DNA of 64,000 nucleotides from Microbacterium sp. SS28. Its GTDB lineage: Bacteria; Actinomycetota; Actinomycetes; Actinomycetales; Microbacteriaceae. The stretch is taken from the NCBI RefSeq assembly GCF_022761035.1, contig NZ_JAKWJP010000004.1, forward strand, positions 186,001 through 250,000, given 5' to 3'. Of this stretch, positions 1 to 12,000 are shown one piece after another (the first letter of the stretch is position 1; each line of letters begins with the position of its first letter). A model generated the notes under the pieces. The model searched no databases and was not told the origin of the DNA. It saw nothing but the letters and a program-made list of their open reading frames with translations. Both the position numbers and the translations under genes were made by a program.

Positions 1-3000
1 ATCCACCGCACGTAGAAGGTGGGCAGGCCCGACGTGCTGCACGCGCCAGCCGCCGACGAGGCGTTCACGAGGATCGAGGTGCCGCCGCGCGGGTCGTAGA
101 CGACGCAGTCGCCGCTCACGAAGCCGTGGGCCGTCGCGAACGTGATGATCTCGGTGAGGGGATCGACCTGCGCGGCCGAGAAGAGCGATCCGAGGCGGAT
201 GGCTCCCGTCGTGCCCGTGTCGAGCACGGTGTACGTGCTGCCCTCGTGCAGACCCAGGATGCCGGTGCCCGACGCCTGATAGGTGACGGAGGCGCCCTCG
301 CCGATGCCGGGGTACGAGAAGGTCATGGTGTTCGCCGCGATGTCGATCGCCGTGATCCGGTCGGTCAGCGTCACGCTGGGCGCGTCCGAGAGGTCTGCCG
401 CGACGCGGATCGAGCCGCCCGCGTAGAGGCGCGTCGTGGACGCGGTGCCGGGGAGGCCGATGAAGGCGCCCACCGTGGGCGTGATCGTCGTCGTCGCCAG
501 CGGGATGCCGACCTGCACGCCGCCGCCGCCGTACGAGTCGCCCGTGGAGTCGGCTTCGGCCTTCGCGGTCGCCGAGACCGTGACCCCGCCGAGGATGGGC
601 ACCGGTGCCGAGGGGATCGTGAGGTCGCCGATCGTCACGCCGTTGCCGATGAACGCCGAGACGTCGGGGTCGGAGGTCGCGTAGGCCTGCGAGCCGCCGA
701 TCGACACGGCGCCGCCGGTGCCGACGACGACCTGCGTGTTCGCCGACGCCCCGAGCAGCTGCGCGCGGATGTCGACGCCGCCCGCGCGGACGATCGTCGT
801 GCGGCCGACGATGGTCGCCGAAGTGGCGCCCGTGATCGTCGCGTCCGCGATGAGCCACGTCACGGCGCCGATGCCGCCGGAGCCGCCCTGGACCTTGCCG
901 CGCGAGGACTGCGTCGCCGTCGCGAGGATCGAGATGGAGCCGCCCGTGTCGAGGGTCGTGATGCCGCCCGCGAGCGAGCCGATCTGCGCGACCGAGTCGA
1001 CGTCGACGTCGGCGTCGACGCGCGCGCCCGAGCCGCCGATCGCACCGATCGCGACGACGACGAGCAGCGCGTCGGCGACCGACGTGTTGTCGGCGGTCAC
1101 CGAGATCGACGCCGCACGGATGCTCACGGCATCCGCGATGCTCGCACGGGCGATGCCGTAGAGCGCGACCATGACGCCCATGCCGCCCACAGCGATGATG
1201 CCGCCCGCGGCATTGGCCGCCGTGACCCGGACGGTCGGCGTGTAGTGCGACGAGACCCGCACCTGCCCCGAGGCGTAGATGAGCGTGCCGCGGCGGACCT
1301 CGGCGGAGGCGGCCGCCACGCCGGACGTGCCGATCGTGACGTTGAGGACGCCGGCCGAAACGCCCAGGGGCCCGCCCGCGAGCCCGAGCAGCGTCACGGC
1401 GGCGTTGCCGAAGGAGCCCATCGAGACGGTGTTGGCCGCCTGGATCGTCACGTCGCCGACCGTTGCAGCCGGCGTCGTCGCGCCGATCTGTGAGCCGACG
1501 CCCGTGTAGGCGAGCGCCGAGCCCGTCGACTCGACGACCTCGACCGTCGCGGCGAGGGCTCCGAGGAAGAGGGCGCCCGCGACGGCGATCGCCGAGGCCG
1601 CGATGTGGACGATGCGGTCCGCCGAGATCAGCACGGAGTCGGCGCCGCTGATGAGGACTCCGAACGCCCCCGCGTCTTCGAGGTAGGCAGAGACAGTGCC
1701 GCGGTCGATGACGACGACGACGGATGCCGCGATCCCCACCATCTGGCCGAGGCCCGCCGTCACGGACAGCACGTCGAGCTTCGCGTTCAGGGCGGCCTGC
1801 AGTGCGACCGCGCCACCGGCCCGGACGATCGCGCCCTGCCCGACGAACGTCGTGACGTCGTCTTCGAAGACGAGGATCGCGATGCCGGCGCCGACACCCG
1901 CGAGGCCGCCCGCCAGGCCGCCGCCCGCCAAGACGATCGAGGCGTGTTCACGGGCGTCGAGCCGGACGTCGCCGCCCGCGTCGATGCGGGCGTTCCGGCC
2001 GATGAAGGCCGTCGTGCCGCCGGGGATCGTCTGCGTGCCGACTGTCGTCGCCGCCGCGGGCGCGCCCGTCGAAGCCGCGATCGCACCCGAGGGCGCCTTC
2101 GCCGCGAAGGCGTCGCCCGCCGACCCCGCGGTCGAGCGGATGTCGCCCGAGTTCTGCGTCGTGCCGGCGCCCGGCCCCGGATCCTCGAGATCGCCGAGCG
2201 CTCCGGTCGCGCCCGACCCCGTGATGAGTCCGTCGACCTTCGCGATCGTCGACGTCGATCCGTTGTCGTCCTCGCCGACGAGCGCGTCGGCCGAGCGGGT
2301 CGTCGGCTGGTCGCTCTGCGTCCGGTCGCCGTAGGCGTAGGTGCTCACGAGGTTGCTGCCGAGCGTCCAGACCGACACGGCCGCACCGAGTCCGACACCG
2401 GCGAGACCCGCCGCGACGGCGACGCTCGTGATCGAGCGATCCGAGAGGGCGCTCACGGTGATGTCGCTGCGCGCGCGCACGTCGGAGCCGGCGATGAAGG
2501 CGGTGGTGTCGTTGTGGATCACGCCGATGTCGACGCCGCCCGCGAGTCCGACGATGCCGACGCCCAGAGCCCCCGCGATCGCGAGGATCGTCACGTCGTT
2601 CACCGCGACGACCCGCACGTCCTGCGCGGCGGACGCGGCATCCTGATCCATCGTGTTGATGAGCGCGCCGCCGTCGATGTACGCGCGCGTATCGGAGTCG
2701 ACGACCTCGACCGTGACAGCTCCGGCGACTCCCGCGACCAGGCCGCCCGCGCCGGCGAGGGCGACGGACAGGATGTCCTCGTCGCTCGAGGCCACGACGA
2801 TCACACCGTGCACGTCGTCGGCGGCGTCCGTCGTCCCGAACGAGCCGTCGGCGCCGAGCGAACCGTCGTAGACGTCGACGCGCAGCGAGTTGCCGGCGGC
2901 GTCGACGGTCGCGCTGCCGATCCAGGCGCGCGTGTCCTTCGTCACGACACCCACGCCGATGCCCGCGCCGATGCCGGCTCCTTCGACGCCGATCCCGGCG

Positions 3001-6000
3001 CCGATCGCGATGAGGTCGATGTCGGTCGAGTCGGAGGCTGCGACGACGACGTTGCCCCCTGCGCGGACCGTGGCGCCTGCGCCGATCGACGCGAAGGTCT
3101 CGTCGTCGAGGACGACGACGGCGAAGGCGCCGCCCGCGCCGACGGTGTCGCCGCCGGCGATGGCGATCGCGATGACGAGGATGTCCTCTTCGGCCTGCGC
3201 CCGCACTTCGACGTCCCGACGGGCCTCGACGACGGCGGAGGCGCCGATCGTGGCCGAGACGTGCTGGACGACGACGCCCACCTGGACGCCGGGGGTCACG
3301 CCTACCTCGCCCGCGATGCCGGCGCCGCCGACGATGCCGAGCAGCTGGTAGTCCTGGGCCGCCGCGACGAGGACGCTCTGACCGCTTCCTTCGGCGCCCG
3401 CCGCCGCGTTGATGCGCGCGAGGTCGTCGATCGAGGCGGTCGTCGTCGAGACCATGACGTGCACCGCGCCGGAGATCTGCACGCCCACTTCTCCCGACAG
3501 GGCGGCGCCGATCGCGACCATTCCGATGTCGGTGCGGTCGAGGGCCGTCACGGCGACGCCCGTGAATCCGCTGCGGGTGGTCGGCGTCACGACGCGCTGC
3601 CCCGTGAGCTGCGGGTCGGTCAGCGGGTCCTGCGCGTCGGCCTGGTTCGGGTCGTACCCGACGTCAGAGTTCGAGATGGCGGGCGGCGCGACCTGGTCGG
3701 GGTCTGTGCTGTAAGACGGCGCGAAGCCTGCGGCGAGCCCATTCAGGATGTCGAGCCCCGGCCGGAGTCCGCGACCGTCGACCACCGCGCGGGCGCCGAT
3801 AGAGGCATCCGTCGTCTTCGTCACGACAGGAACGACGATGGCGCCGCCGAGACCCGCATCCCCGCCCCACGCGAGGTTGCCGGCGATGACGTCGACCTGC
3901 GTGTCGCCCGACGCGAAGACCTGAACGGTGCCTTCCGCCATGACCGTCGTGGCCGCGGCTCCCGCGAGGGTGCCACGGATCTGCGCCTTCGTCTGGATCA
4001 CCAGCACGTACACGTCGAAGGCTCCCGCGAGCCCCACGTCGCCGCCCGCCGCGACGCCTCCCGCGACAGAGACGATCGTCTCCTCCGAAAGGGCGAGCAC
4101 GCGGATGTCGCGCTGCGCCTGCACGCGGGCTCCGCTGCCGATCCAGGCCTCGGTGTCCTTCGTGAGCACGCCGACTTCGGCGCCCACGCCGATGCCCGCG
4201 GTGCCGCCGAGGGCCGCGGAACCCGCGACACCCACGTGGACCGTCTGGTCGGAGGCGATGACGAGGACGCTCTGGTCGGCATCCTCATTCGCCGTGCCCT
4301 GGTTGATCCGCGCGCCGTCGCCGATCCACGCGTGCACCGAGCGGACGATGACGGTGACCGAACCCGAGCCCGCCACGCCGAACTGGTCGCCGCCGCCGAG
4401 GCCGATCGCGATCGTGTGCACCGACTCGAACGACGTCGCGCTGACCGCGAGGCCCTTCACGAGGAACGACTCGGGAGCCCCCTGCGCGTTCTTCGTGCCG
4501 GTCCGGACCATGACCCCCGCGGTGTTACCCCGCGCATCGACCGTCGCTCCGTCGCCGATGTAGGCCTTGACGCTCGATGCATCGATCTGCAGCGGCACGG
4601 CGATGCCGGCCGCGTTCTGACCGACGGCTGCGCCTCCTGCGACCGCGATCGCCGTGAGGTCGTCGACTGCCTGAACCAGGATGCTGCCGCCCGCGTCGAC
4701 CGCGCGCGAGCCGGTGATCGCCGCGACGATGTCGTGCGCGATGACGTTGATCGCGATCGAGCCGCCGATCGCCAGCGAATCCGCGGCGGCCGCACCGATG
4801 GCGACCGCGACGATCGTGGCGGTCCACGCCGCGCCCGCCGAGGTGCTGGGGTCGCCCGGGATCTCTACCGTCACGGCGCCGACGGTCACGGCGCCGGGCA
4901 GCGCCGAGATCGACGGCGAGTACCCCGCCCTCACTTCGATGTCGCCGCCGGCCCGGACGCGCGCATTGCGGATCGTCGCGCTGATCTGGTCGGTCGCTTT
5001 GGTCGAGCGGTTGACGTGGTCGGGGTTGGCGGGGTCGAAGGCGCCGCCGATGAAGTTGTACGAGATCGCGGCGCCGAGCGCGCCGCCGTGCAGGGCGAGG
5101 CCGACGCCGCCGGCCACCGACACGAGCACGACCGACTCGGTCGCCGTCACGAGGATGTCGGCACCCGCGTGGATGTCGGGGCTGTCGGCGATGTGCGCGT
5201 CGATCGTGTTCGAGATCGAGTTGACGATGAGCGTTCCGCCGATGCCGAGATTGCCGCCGGCGAGGCCTGCGCCGAGGCCGATCGCGACGAGGATGGCCGC
5301 CGAGCTCGCGGTCACGGCGATGTCGGAACCCGTCCCGCGCGCGTCGAGCGAGACGTTCTCGATCGACGCCTCGATCTCGTTCGAGATCAGGTTGTAGCTG
5401 ACCGCCGCGCCGACGGCGAGTCCGCGATCGGACGCCGCGACCCCGCCCGTGATCGACACGACGAGCGAATTGTCCGTCGCCGCGACCGTGACGGGTCCGC
5501 CGACGCTGATGACCGACGAGCCGATCGGCGACAGCGGGACGCTGTCGCCGATGGTCGCCTTGACCGTGCCGTCGATGATGTTGATGAGGAGGGATGCCGC
5601 GCCCGCGAGGCTGCTTCCGTCGAGGAGCGTCACTCCGACGCCGACGGCCACGCCCGAGATCTCGCCGCTCGTGGTGGCGGTCACGACCAGCGCGCCGTCC
5701 GCGGTCAGATCGACGTCGTCGATCGTCGCGAGCACGTCAACGTCGATCTCGTTGTAGCCGAGGGCCGCGCCGATCCCGAGCGCGCCGAGCGTGAGCCCCG
5801 CGGCGCCCGTGATCGCGACGATGCCCGAGTCGTCGGTCGCCGCGACTGTCGTGTTCACCGCGCCGGGCGTGCCGGCCTTCTCGACGATGACGCTGCTCAC
5901 GATCTCCGCCTGCGTGACGCCGACGATGATGTTGATCGCGAGCATCGCGCCGATGCCGAGGTCGGAGTCCGGCCCGAGCGTCGCGCCGACGCCGGCGCCG

Positions 6001-9000
6001 AGGGCGACGATGCGCTGTCCCGATACGGGATTCACGTTCACGGCGGTCACGGCGAGGACCGTCCCGCCGATCGTGAGGCGCGAGCCCGCGATCGTCGCCC
6101 GGGTGATCGTGGGCTTGCCGTCCTCGCCCAGGAGGTTGAGGCCGACGCCGAGTCCGACGCCCATCGATCCCGTGCCGAAGGCGATGCCGCCGCCGATCGC
6201 GATGATGCGGGAACTGTCGGATGCCGAGACCCGCACATCGCGATCGATCGAACCGATCATGCCGCGGACGGTCGCCTCGGTCGTGTTGAGGACGATGTTC
6301 GCCGCGAACGAGCCAGCGACGGCGAGGCTCTGATTGCCGTTCGCGCCCGAGAGACCGGCCGAGACGGACGACAGGTCGCCGCTGCGGGTCGCGATGACGG
6401 CGAGCGAACCCGGCGTGACGAGGTCGGACGCCACGATGAAGGCGAGCGTCTGCACCTCGATGTCGTTGACGCTGAGAGCGCCCGCGATCGCGACGCTGCC
6501 CGACCGCGTGCCCGAGACGAAGGCGGCGCCGCCCGTCATCGCGAGCTGGAAGAAGTCGTCGAGCGCCGTGACCGTGACGCTTCCGGCGCGGAGGAGTCCG
6601 GCATCGCCGATCGAGGCCTGGACGACGTCGTGGACGATGTTGAGGGATGCCGCGCCCGCGACTCCGAGGCCGGTGGGCGGTGTCGTCGTGGTGGCGCCGA
6701 GCACCTGCAATGCCTTGGCCGGCGAACCGGCGGGCGGCGCCGGAACGGGCTCGCCCGGCTTCGAGACTGCGCCGGCCACGGAGAACGACCAGAGGTCTCC
6801 GTCGACCTTCGCGAGGACGTCGATCCTGCCCGAGACTGTGATGTTCTGCGTGCTTCGCGCGGCGGCGCCGTTCGTCGAGACGGCGGTGGGCGACCCGATG
6901 ACGGCCTTGGTGGAGCGGTCGAAGTCGTTGACGGCGCCCGAGATGCCGAGCCCCACACCCTCGCCGACCGTGACGGCGCCGACCCACGTGACCTGCGTCG
7001 TGAGGTCGCCCGCGTAGAGCCGCACGTCGCGGCCCGTGATGACGGCATCCGATCCCAGCTGCACGAGGGTGTCGCTGTCCTGGCCGACGTAGGCGATCGA
7101 GCCGGCGAAGGCGAACGTTCCGCCTGTCGAGCCGGATTGCACGAGGACGATGTGGAAGATCGCCTCCTCGGCCTTCATGTTGAAGCCGCCGTCGAACCCG
7201 CTGAAGATCCGGGCGCCGTCTTCGACGATCGCGTGCGTCGTGTTCTTCTGAACGAAGATGTACAGCGCCCCGCCCGCACCGCCCTTGTCGCCCGCCGTCC
7301 CCGCGGGGTTCAGCGTGATGCGGTCCCGGAACTTCGCGCCCTTCTCGTCGAGGTCGATGTCGGGGAGCGAGAAGATGCCCGCCATGTCGATGAGCTGCTG
7401 GTAGTTCGTCGCCTCGACCGAGACGGTCTGCTCGCCCGTGTCGTTCGCGTGGCCGGCGCCCCATTCCGGGGTCTGATTGATGCGCGCGGCATCCGTCACC
7501 AGCGCGACAGCACTGTTGGTCAGCGTGATGACCGTGACCGCTCCGGCGACTCCGATGTCGTCGCCGTTCGCCGTGGCCGCTGTCCAGGTGTTGAAGAAGG
7601 CCTCCTTGAGGCCGAGCGTCGAGGTCAGGTACTTCGTCACGGCCGCGGGACCCTCGTTGCGGATCGCGTCGACCCACTCGCCGTTCGAGAGCGGGATGTA
7701 CTGGTCGAACCGCGTCAGGAACGGGTACCAGACGTCGGCGATGACCCTGCTCGCGCGAAGCCCGTCGAGCTGCGCGCCGATGCGGTTGCCGTTGGCGTCC
7801 GTGCCGCTCTGCAGCACGGCGGTGGCGCTGTTGTCGACGACCCCGACCGAAACCCCGACGCTCACCATCGTCTGCGCGTGCCCGCTGTTGGTCTGGGGCG
7901 TGACGCCCACCTGCAGGTCGGCGTCCGCCTGCGCGCTCAGGATGAGCGTCTGCGCGATCGTCGCCTTGATCTCGAGGTCTTCGTTCGAGCGGATGACGCC
8001 GGTCGGGGCGATCGTCGTGACGACGTCGTGATCGGCGAACGTGAAGGCGAGGGCACCGGCGACCGAGAGCCCGCTGTTGGCGGCGACGCCCGTGAGAGCC
8101 CGGTTCTCGATGTAGCTCGCCGTGAGCTTGTCGAGCAGGAGCGACGGCAGGTTGGTGCCGACGACGTCCTTGAACTTCTTCCACAGGTTCGGGTTGAGCT
8201 CTTCGCTCTCGAGGCCCGCCGAAACCGACGACGCGTCCTTCGCCGTGAGCTGCGAGATGATCCCGATGCCCGTCGCGTAGCCCGCGTCGAGCACGTGCTT
8301 CGCGGCGAGCCAGAAGCCCGTCGCCGCGGCGGACACGCTTCCGATGTCGATGAGGACGCCCGCGCGCGCTTCGTTCTCGGTCTCGGCGAGACCGATGACC
8401 TGCGCGTCGGCGAAGCGTGTGTTGCCCTGCAGGTTCGTCTGGTTCGTGCTCGCCGCGACGTAGTAGGTCTTACCGTCCTCGAGCCCCGCGATCGGCGCGC
8501 CGCCCTGGTGGTAGACGACAGCCTGCCCGAGCTCGAACGTGTTGAAGACGCCGCCCGTCCAGTGGAGGGTGATCTTGTTCGCCGCGCCGTCGACGTCCGC
8601 CCCCGTGAAGGACCGATTGCTCGTCTCGGTCGCCGGGATGCCGCCGCCCTTCTTGAGGTCCACCACGAACTGGCCGATGCACGCGAGGTACAGGGCGTAG
8701 TCGGCGCTGTCGATGTCCGAGTCGCCGTCGAGGTCGGCCACGCCGCACGTCGCCGCCTTGATGGCGGACTGCTCGTTCGGCGCGAGCGCGATCCACTGCG
8801 ACTCGTTGGCGGTCGTCGTGGCGTCATCGGCGAGCCACACGACGAAGTACGCGCGTCCGTCGACGAGGTTGCCGATCGCCGTTCCGCGACGGACCGTATA
8901 GGTGACGACGTCCTCGGTCACCAGGCCGTGTCCGCCGACGTTGATCCGGTTGTTGTCGTAGTCCACGTAGCCCGGGTTCGCGGAGTTCGCCTCGAGCGGG

Positions 9001-12000
9001 TCGATCTCGATCTTGACGGTGTAGTCGGGATCGACGTGGGCGATGACCGTGCCCTCGATCGTCGTGCGGATGTCGGCATCCGAGAGCTCGATCGAGAAGG
9101 CGAGACCCGCCGTTCCGTCGGCGAACATGCCGGACTCCGCCTCGGATGCGGACTCGACCTTGCCGGTTGCGATGAGGTTGGCCGTCTTGCGCGCCTCGAC
9201 GACGGCCCCCTTGGCGACCGTCAGGTGCGAGATCGCGACGGCGTTCGTGATCGCGAGGGCGAGTCCCATCTGCGCGGACCCGGGATTCGGGATGCTGTCG
9301 AGCGACCGCGACGTCGAGGCGCTCATCGACGCGATGGCGTTGGCGGTGCTCGTGAAGACGATGGCCGCCGTGCTCGTGATGAGGGCGTCCGTCTGGACAT
9401 CGACGATCGACGTCGCGGACGCCTGGGCGTAGCCGATGCTGAAGATGCTCCCCGCGACGCTCCCCGTCGCGTCGGCGGTCGCCGTCGCGTACATGCCGAC
9501 TGTGTCGTCGCCGAGGAGCTGCGCGCGGGCGCCGATCGTGATCGTGGCGGTCGAAGACTTGTAGAGGACCTTGCCCGGGACCGCGACGAGCCCGTCGAGC
9601 AGGCTCGCGAGCGGGCTGAGGACGAAGTTCTCGACCTCCTTGCTGAGGCCGAAGTACTCCGCGAGGCTGCGGTCCTCGGCCTGCGCGAGGATGTAGATCC
9701 CGGTCGCCGCGAGGATCGCGTCGTGCTCGACGGTGACCGACGCGGCGCGGGTCGAGACGAACAGCGGCGAGCGGTTCTCGAGGAACGCCTTGCCGATCTG
9801 CCGCGCCCGGAGCGTGATCCACCCGGCTCCCGCATCGAGGCGGACGCCCGCCGCGACGGTGATGGCAGAGCCGTAGGCCTCGAGGATGCCGCCCTTCGTG
9901 TCGACGCTCCCCGTGAAGAGGATCGTGTCGACCGCCGAGTCGTCCACGAAGACGGGGATGTCGTCGGCCCGTCGGTTCCCGTAGACGAAGAGCGTGGCGC
10001 CCGAGCGCCAGCCGGTCGGGAGTCCCGCGATCGTGATGGTGTCGGCGCCTTCGCGGCCCTCGATGACGAGGGACTGCGTCGGGACGATGACGTCGAATCC
10101 CGATCGGGTCGTGCCGGTCGGCGCGTCGTACCAGACGACACCGTTGAACTCGATGTGCACCGTGGTGGCGTCGGCGCCCGCCGAGATCGTGATGCGATCC
10201 GAAGCGCCGGTTCCGCGGATGATGCGGACCTGGTCGTCACCGGCGACCACGGTGCGGCGGTCGAGGCCCGTGTAGTGGACCGACACTCCGGCGTAGATGG
10301 CCGTGCCGCTGCTGTCGGCGCCGGCGGGGTTGTACAGGGCTGCCTGCGTGGCGGTCGAGGCGATGATCAGTGCGTCGGCGCCGCCCGCGCCGCCCGCGAT
10401 CGTTCCCGAGAGGCTTCCGCCGAAGGCGATCGTGAAGATGTCCGAGTTGTTCGTCGCGCCGACCAGGTTCTCGAACGAGGTGAACGCGATCCCGGCGACG
10501 CTGCCGGCATCCACTCCGTCGATGGTCCACTCGACGACGTCGTCCGGAGGTCCGCGGATCGTGTCGGTCATGCCGCTGCCGTCGATCGCGTCGATGTCGA
10601 CGAAGTGGCCGACTCCCGTCGAACGGCTGGCGGGCGGGAGGTATGCGACCGAGATGGCATCGCCGTCCTGGAAGGGCGACGGCGAGCTCGCGTCGACGAC
10701 CGACACCGCGAGCTTGCGGTAGCTGGGCACCCCCACGGGAGGGTTGAGCACCTGGAAGAGGATCCACTTCGACGTGTCCTCGGGATCGAAGAGTCGGATC
10801 TGGCCGAACCCGGCGGATCCGTCGATGTGGTCGATCGCCGTGATGATCTGCGTCGCCGTCGTGTCGGCGGCGTCGAGGTAGATCACGGTCGCGGCGTTCT
10901 GCGTCGTGCTGTTGAGGCGCACCTGGCCGGGGCCCGGATCGGCATCGGCCGTCGCGGTGGAGAAGAGCATGTCGAACGAGAACATGCCGCCCGAGAGGAT
11001 CACGGTGACGGGCGCCCCGAACACCGTGTACACGATGCGGTCGACCGCTTCGGAGTCTTCGACGGCGGGACCGCCCTCGATCCATCCCGTGATCGAGCCG
11101 CCCGCCTGGAACGAGAACGTGTCGTCCGCGCTCCCGCCGATGAGGTTCTCGACATGCGAGAAGGGGAGGCCGTTGAGGTCGCCCGCTCCCGGTCCCACGA
11201 TCGTCCACTCGTTGGCGACGTTCGCTGCGACCACCGCATCGTCGCCTCCGCCACCGTCGATCGATCCGGAGAGCGTCGCCGCGGCAGGCGTGTCGGCGGG
11301 ACCGATCGTCGAGACGACGAAGACGTCTCCACCGGTGCCGCCCACGAGGTTCTCGATCGACGTGAACGTCGTCGTGTCGACGGATCCGGCATCCGTTCCC
11401 GTGAGGACCCAATCCGTGTCGGCATTCGATCCGCGCAGCGTGTCGTTGCCGGCGCCGCCGTCGATCGTGAGCGTCACGAGGGTGGACAGCGTGCCGAGCG
11501 TGAAGCGGTCGGCGCCCGCGCGGCCCTTGACGAGGAGGTTCAGCGCGGCCGCGAGCGAGAAGCTGTGCATCTCGCCTGTCCCGTTCGTGAACTCGACGGT
11601 GAGGTTCGTCGCGCCCGTGCTGTAGATCGAGATGTCGTGGTCGACGTCGTCGGACGCCGACAGCGTGCAGGTCGCCGTGCAGGCCGCGCTGATGTCGATG
11701 GGTTCGAGTCCCGCGTACCGGATGCTGCTGCCGTCGCGCGTGATGACGCCGGACTGCGGGCCGGTCACGGCCGACTCGATCGCCGCGAACGAGCCGGAGC
11801 CGAGCGAGAGCGTGTCGAAGCCGCCGGGTCCGCCGTCGACGAGGCCGATCGAGCCCGAGCCCTCGACGACGAACGTGTCGTCGTTGCCTGCGGCGCCGCT
11901 CAGTGTCTCGACCCCTGTGAAGGCGACGGCGAAGCCGCCGGACACCGCCGCACCCGCGCCCGAGCCCTGCACGATCCATCGGGTGTCGCTGGAGGGTCCG

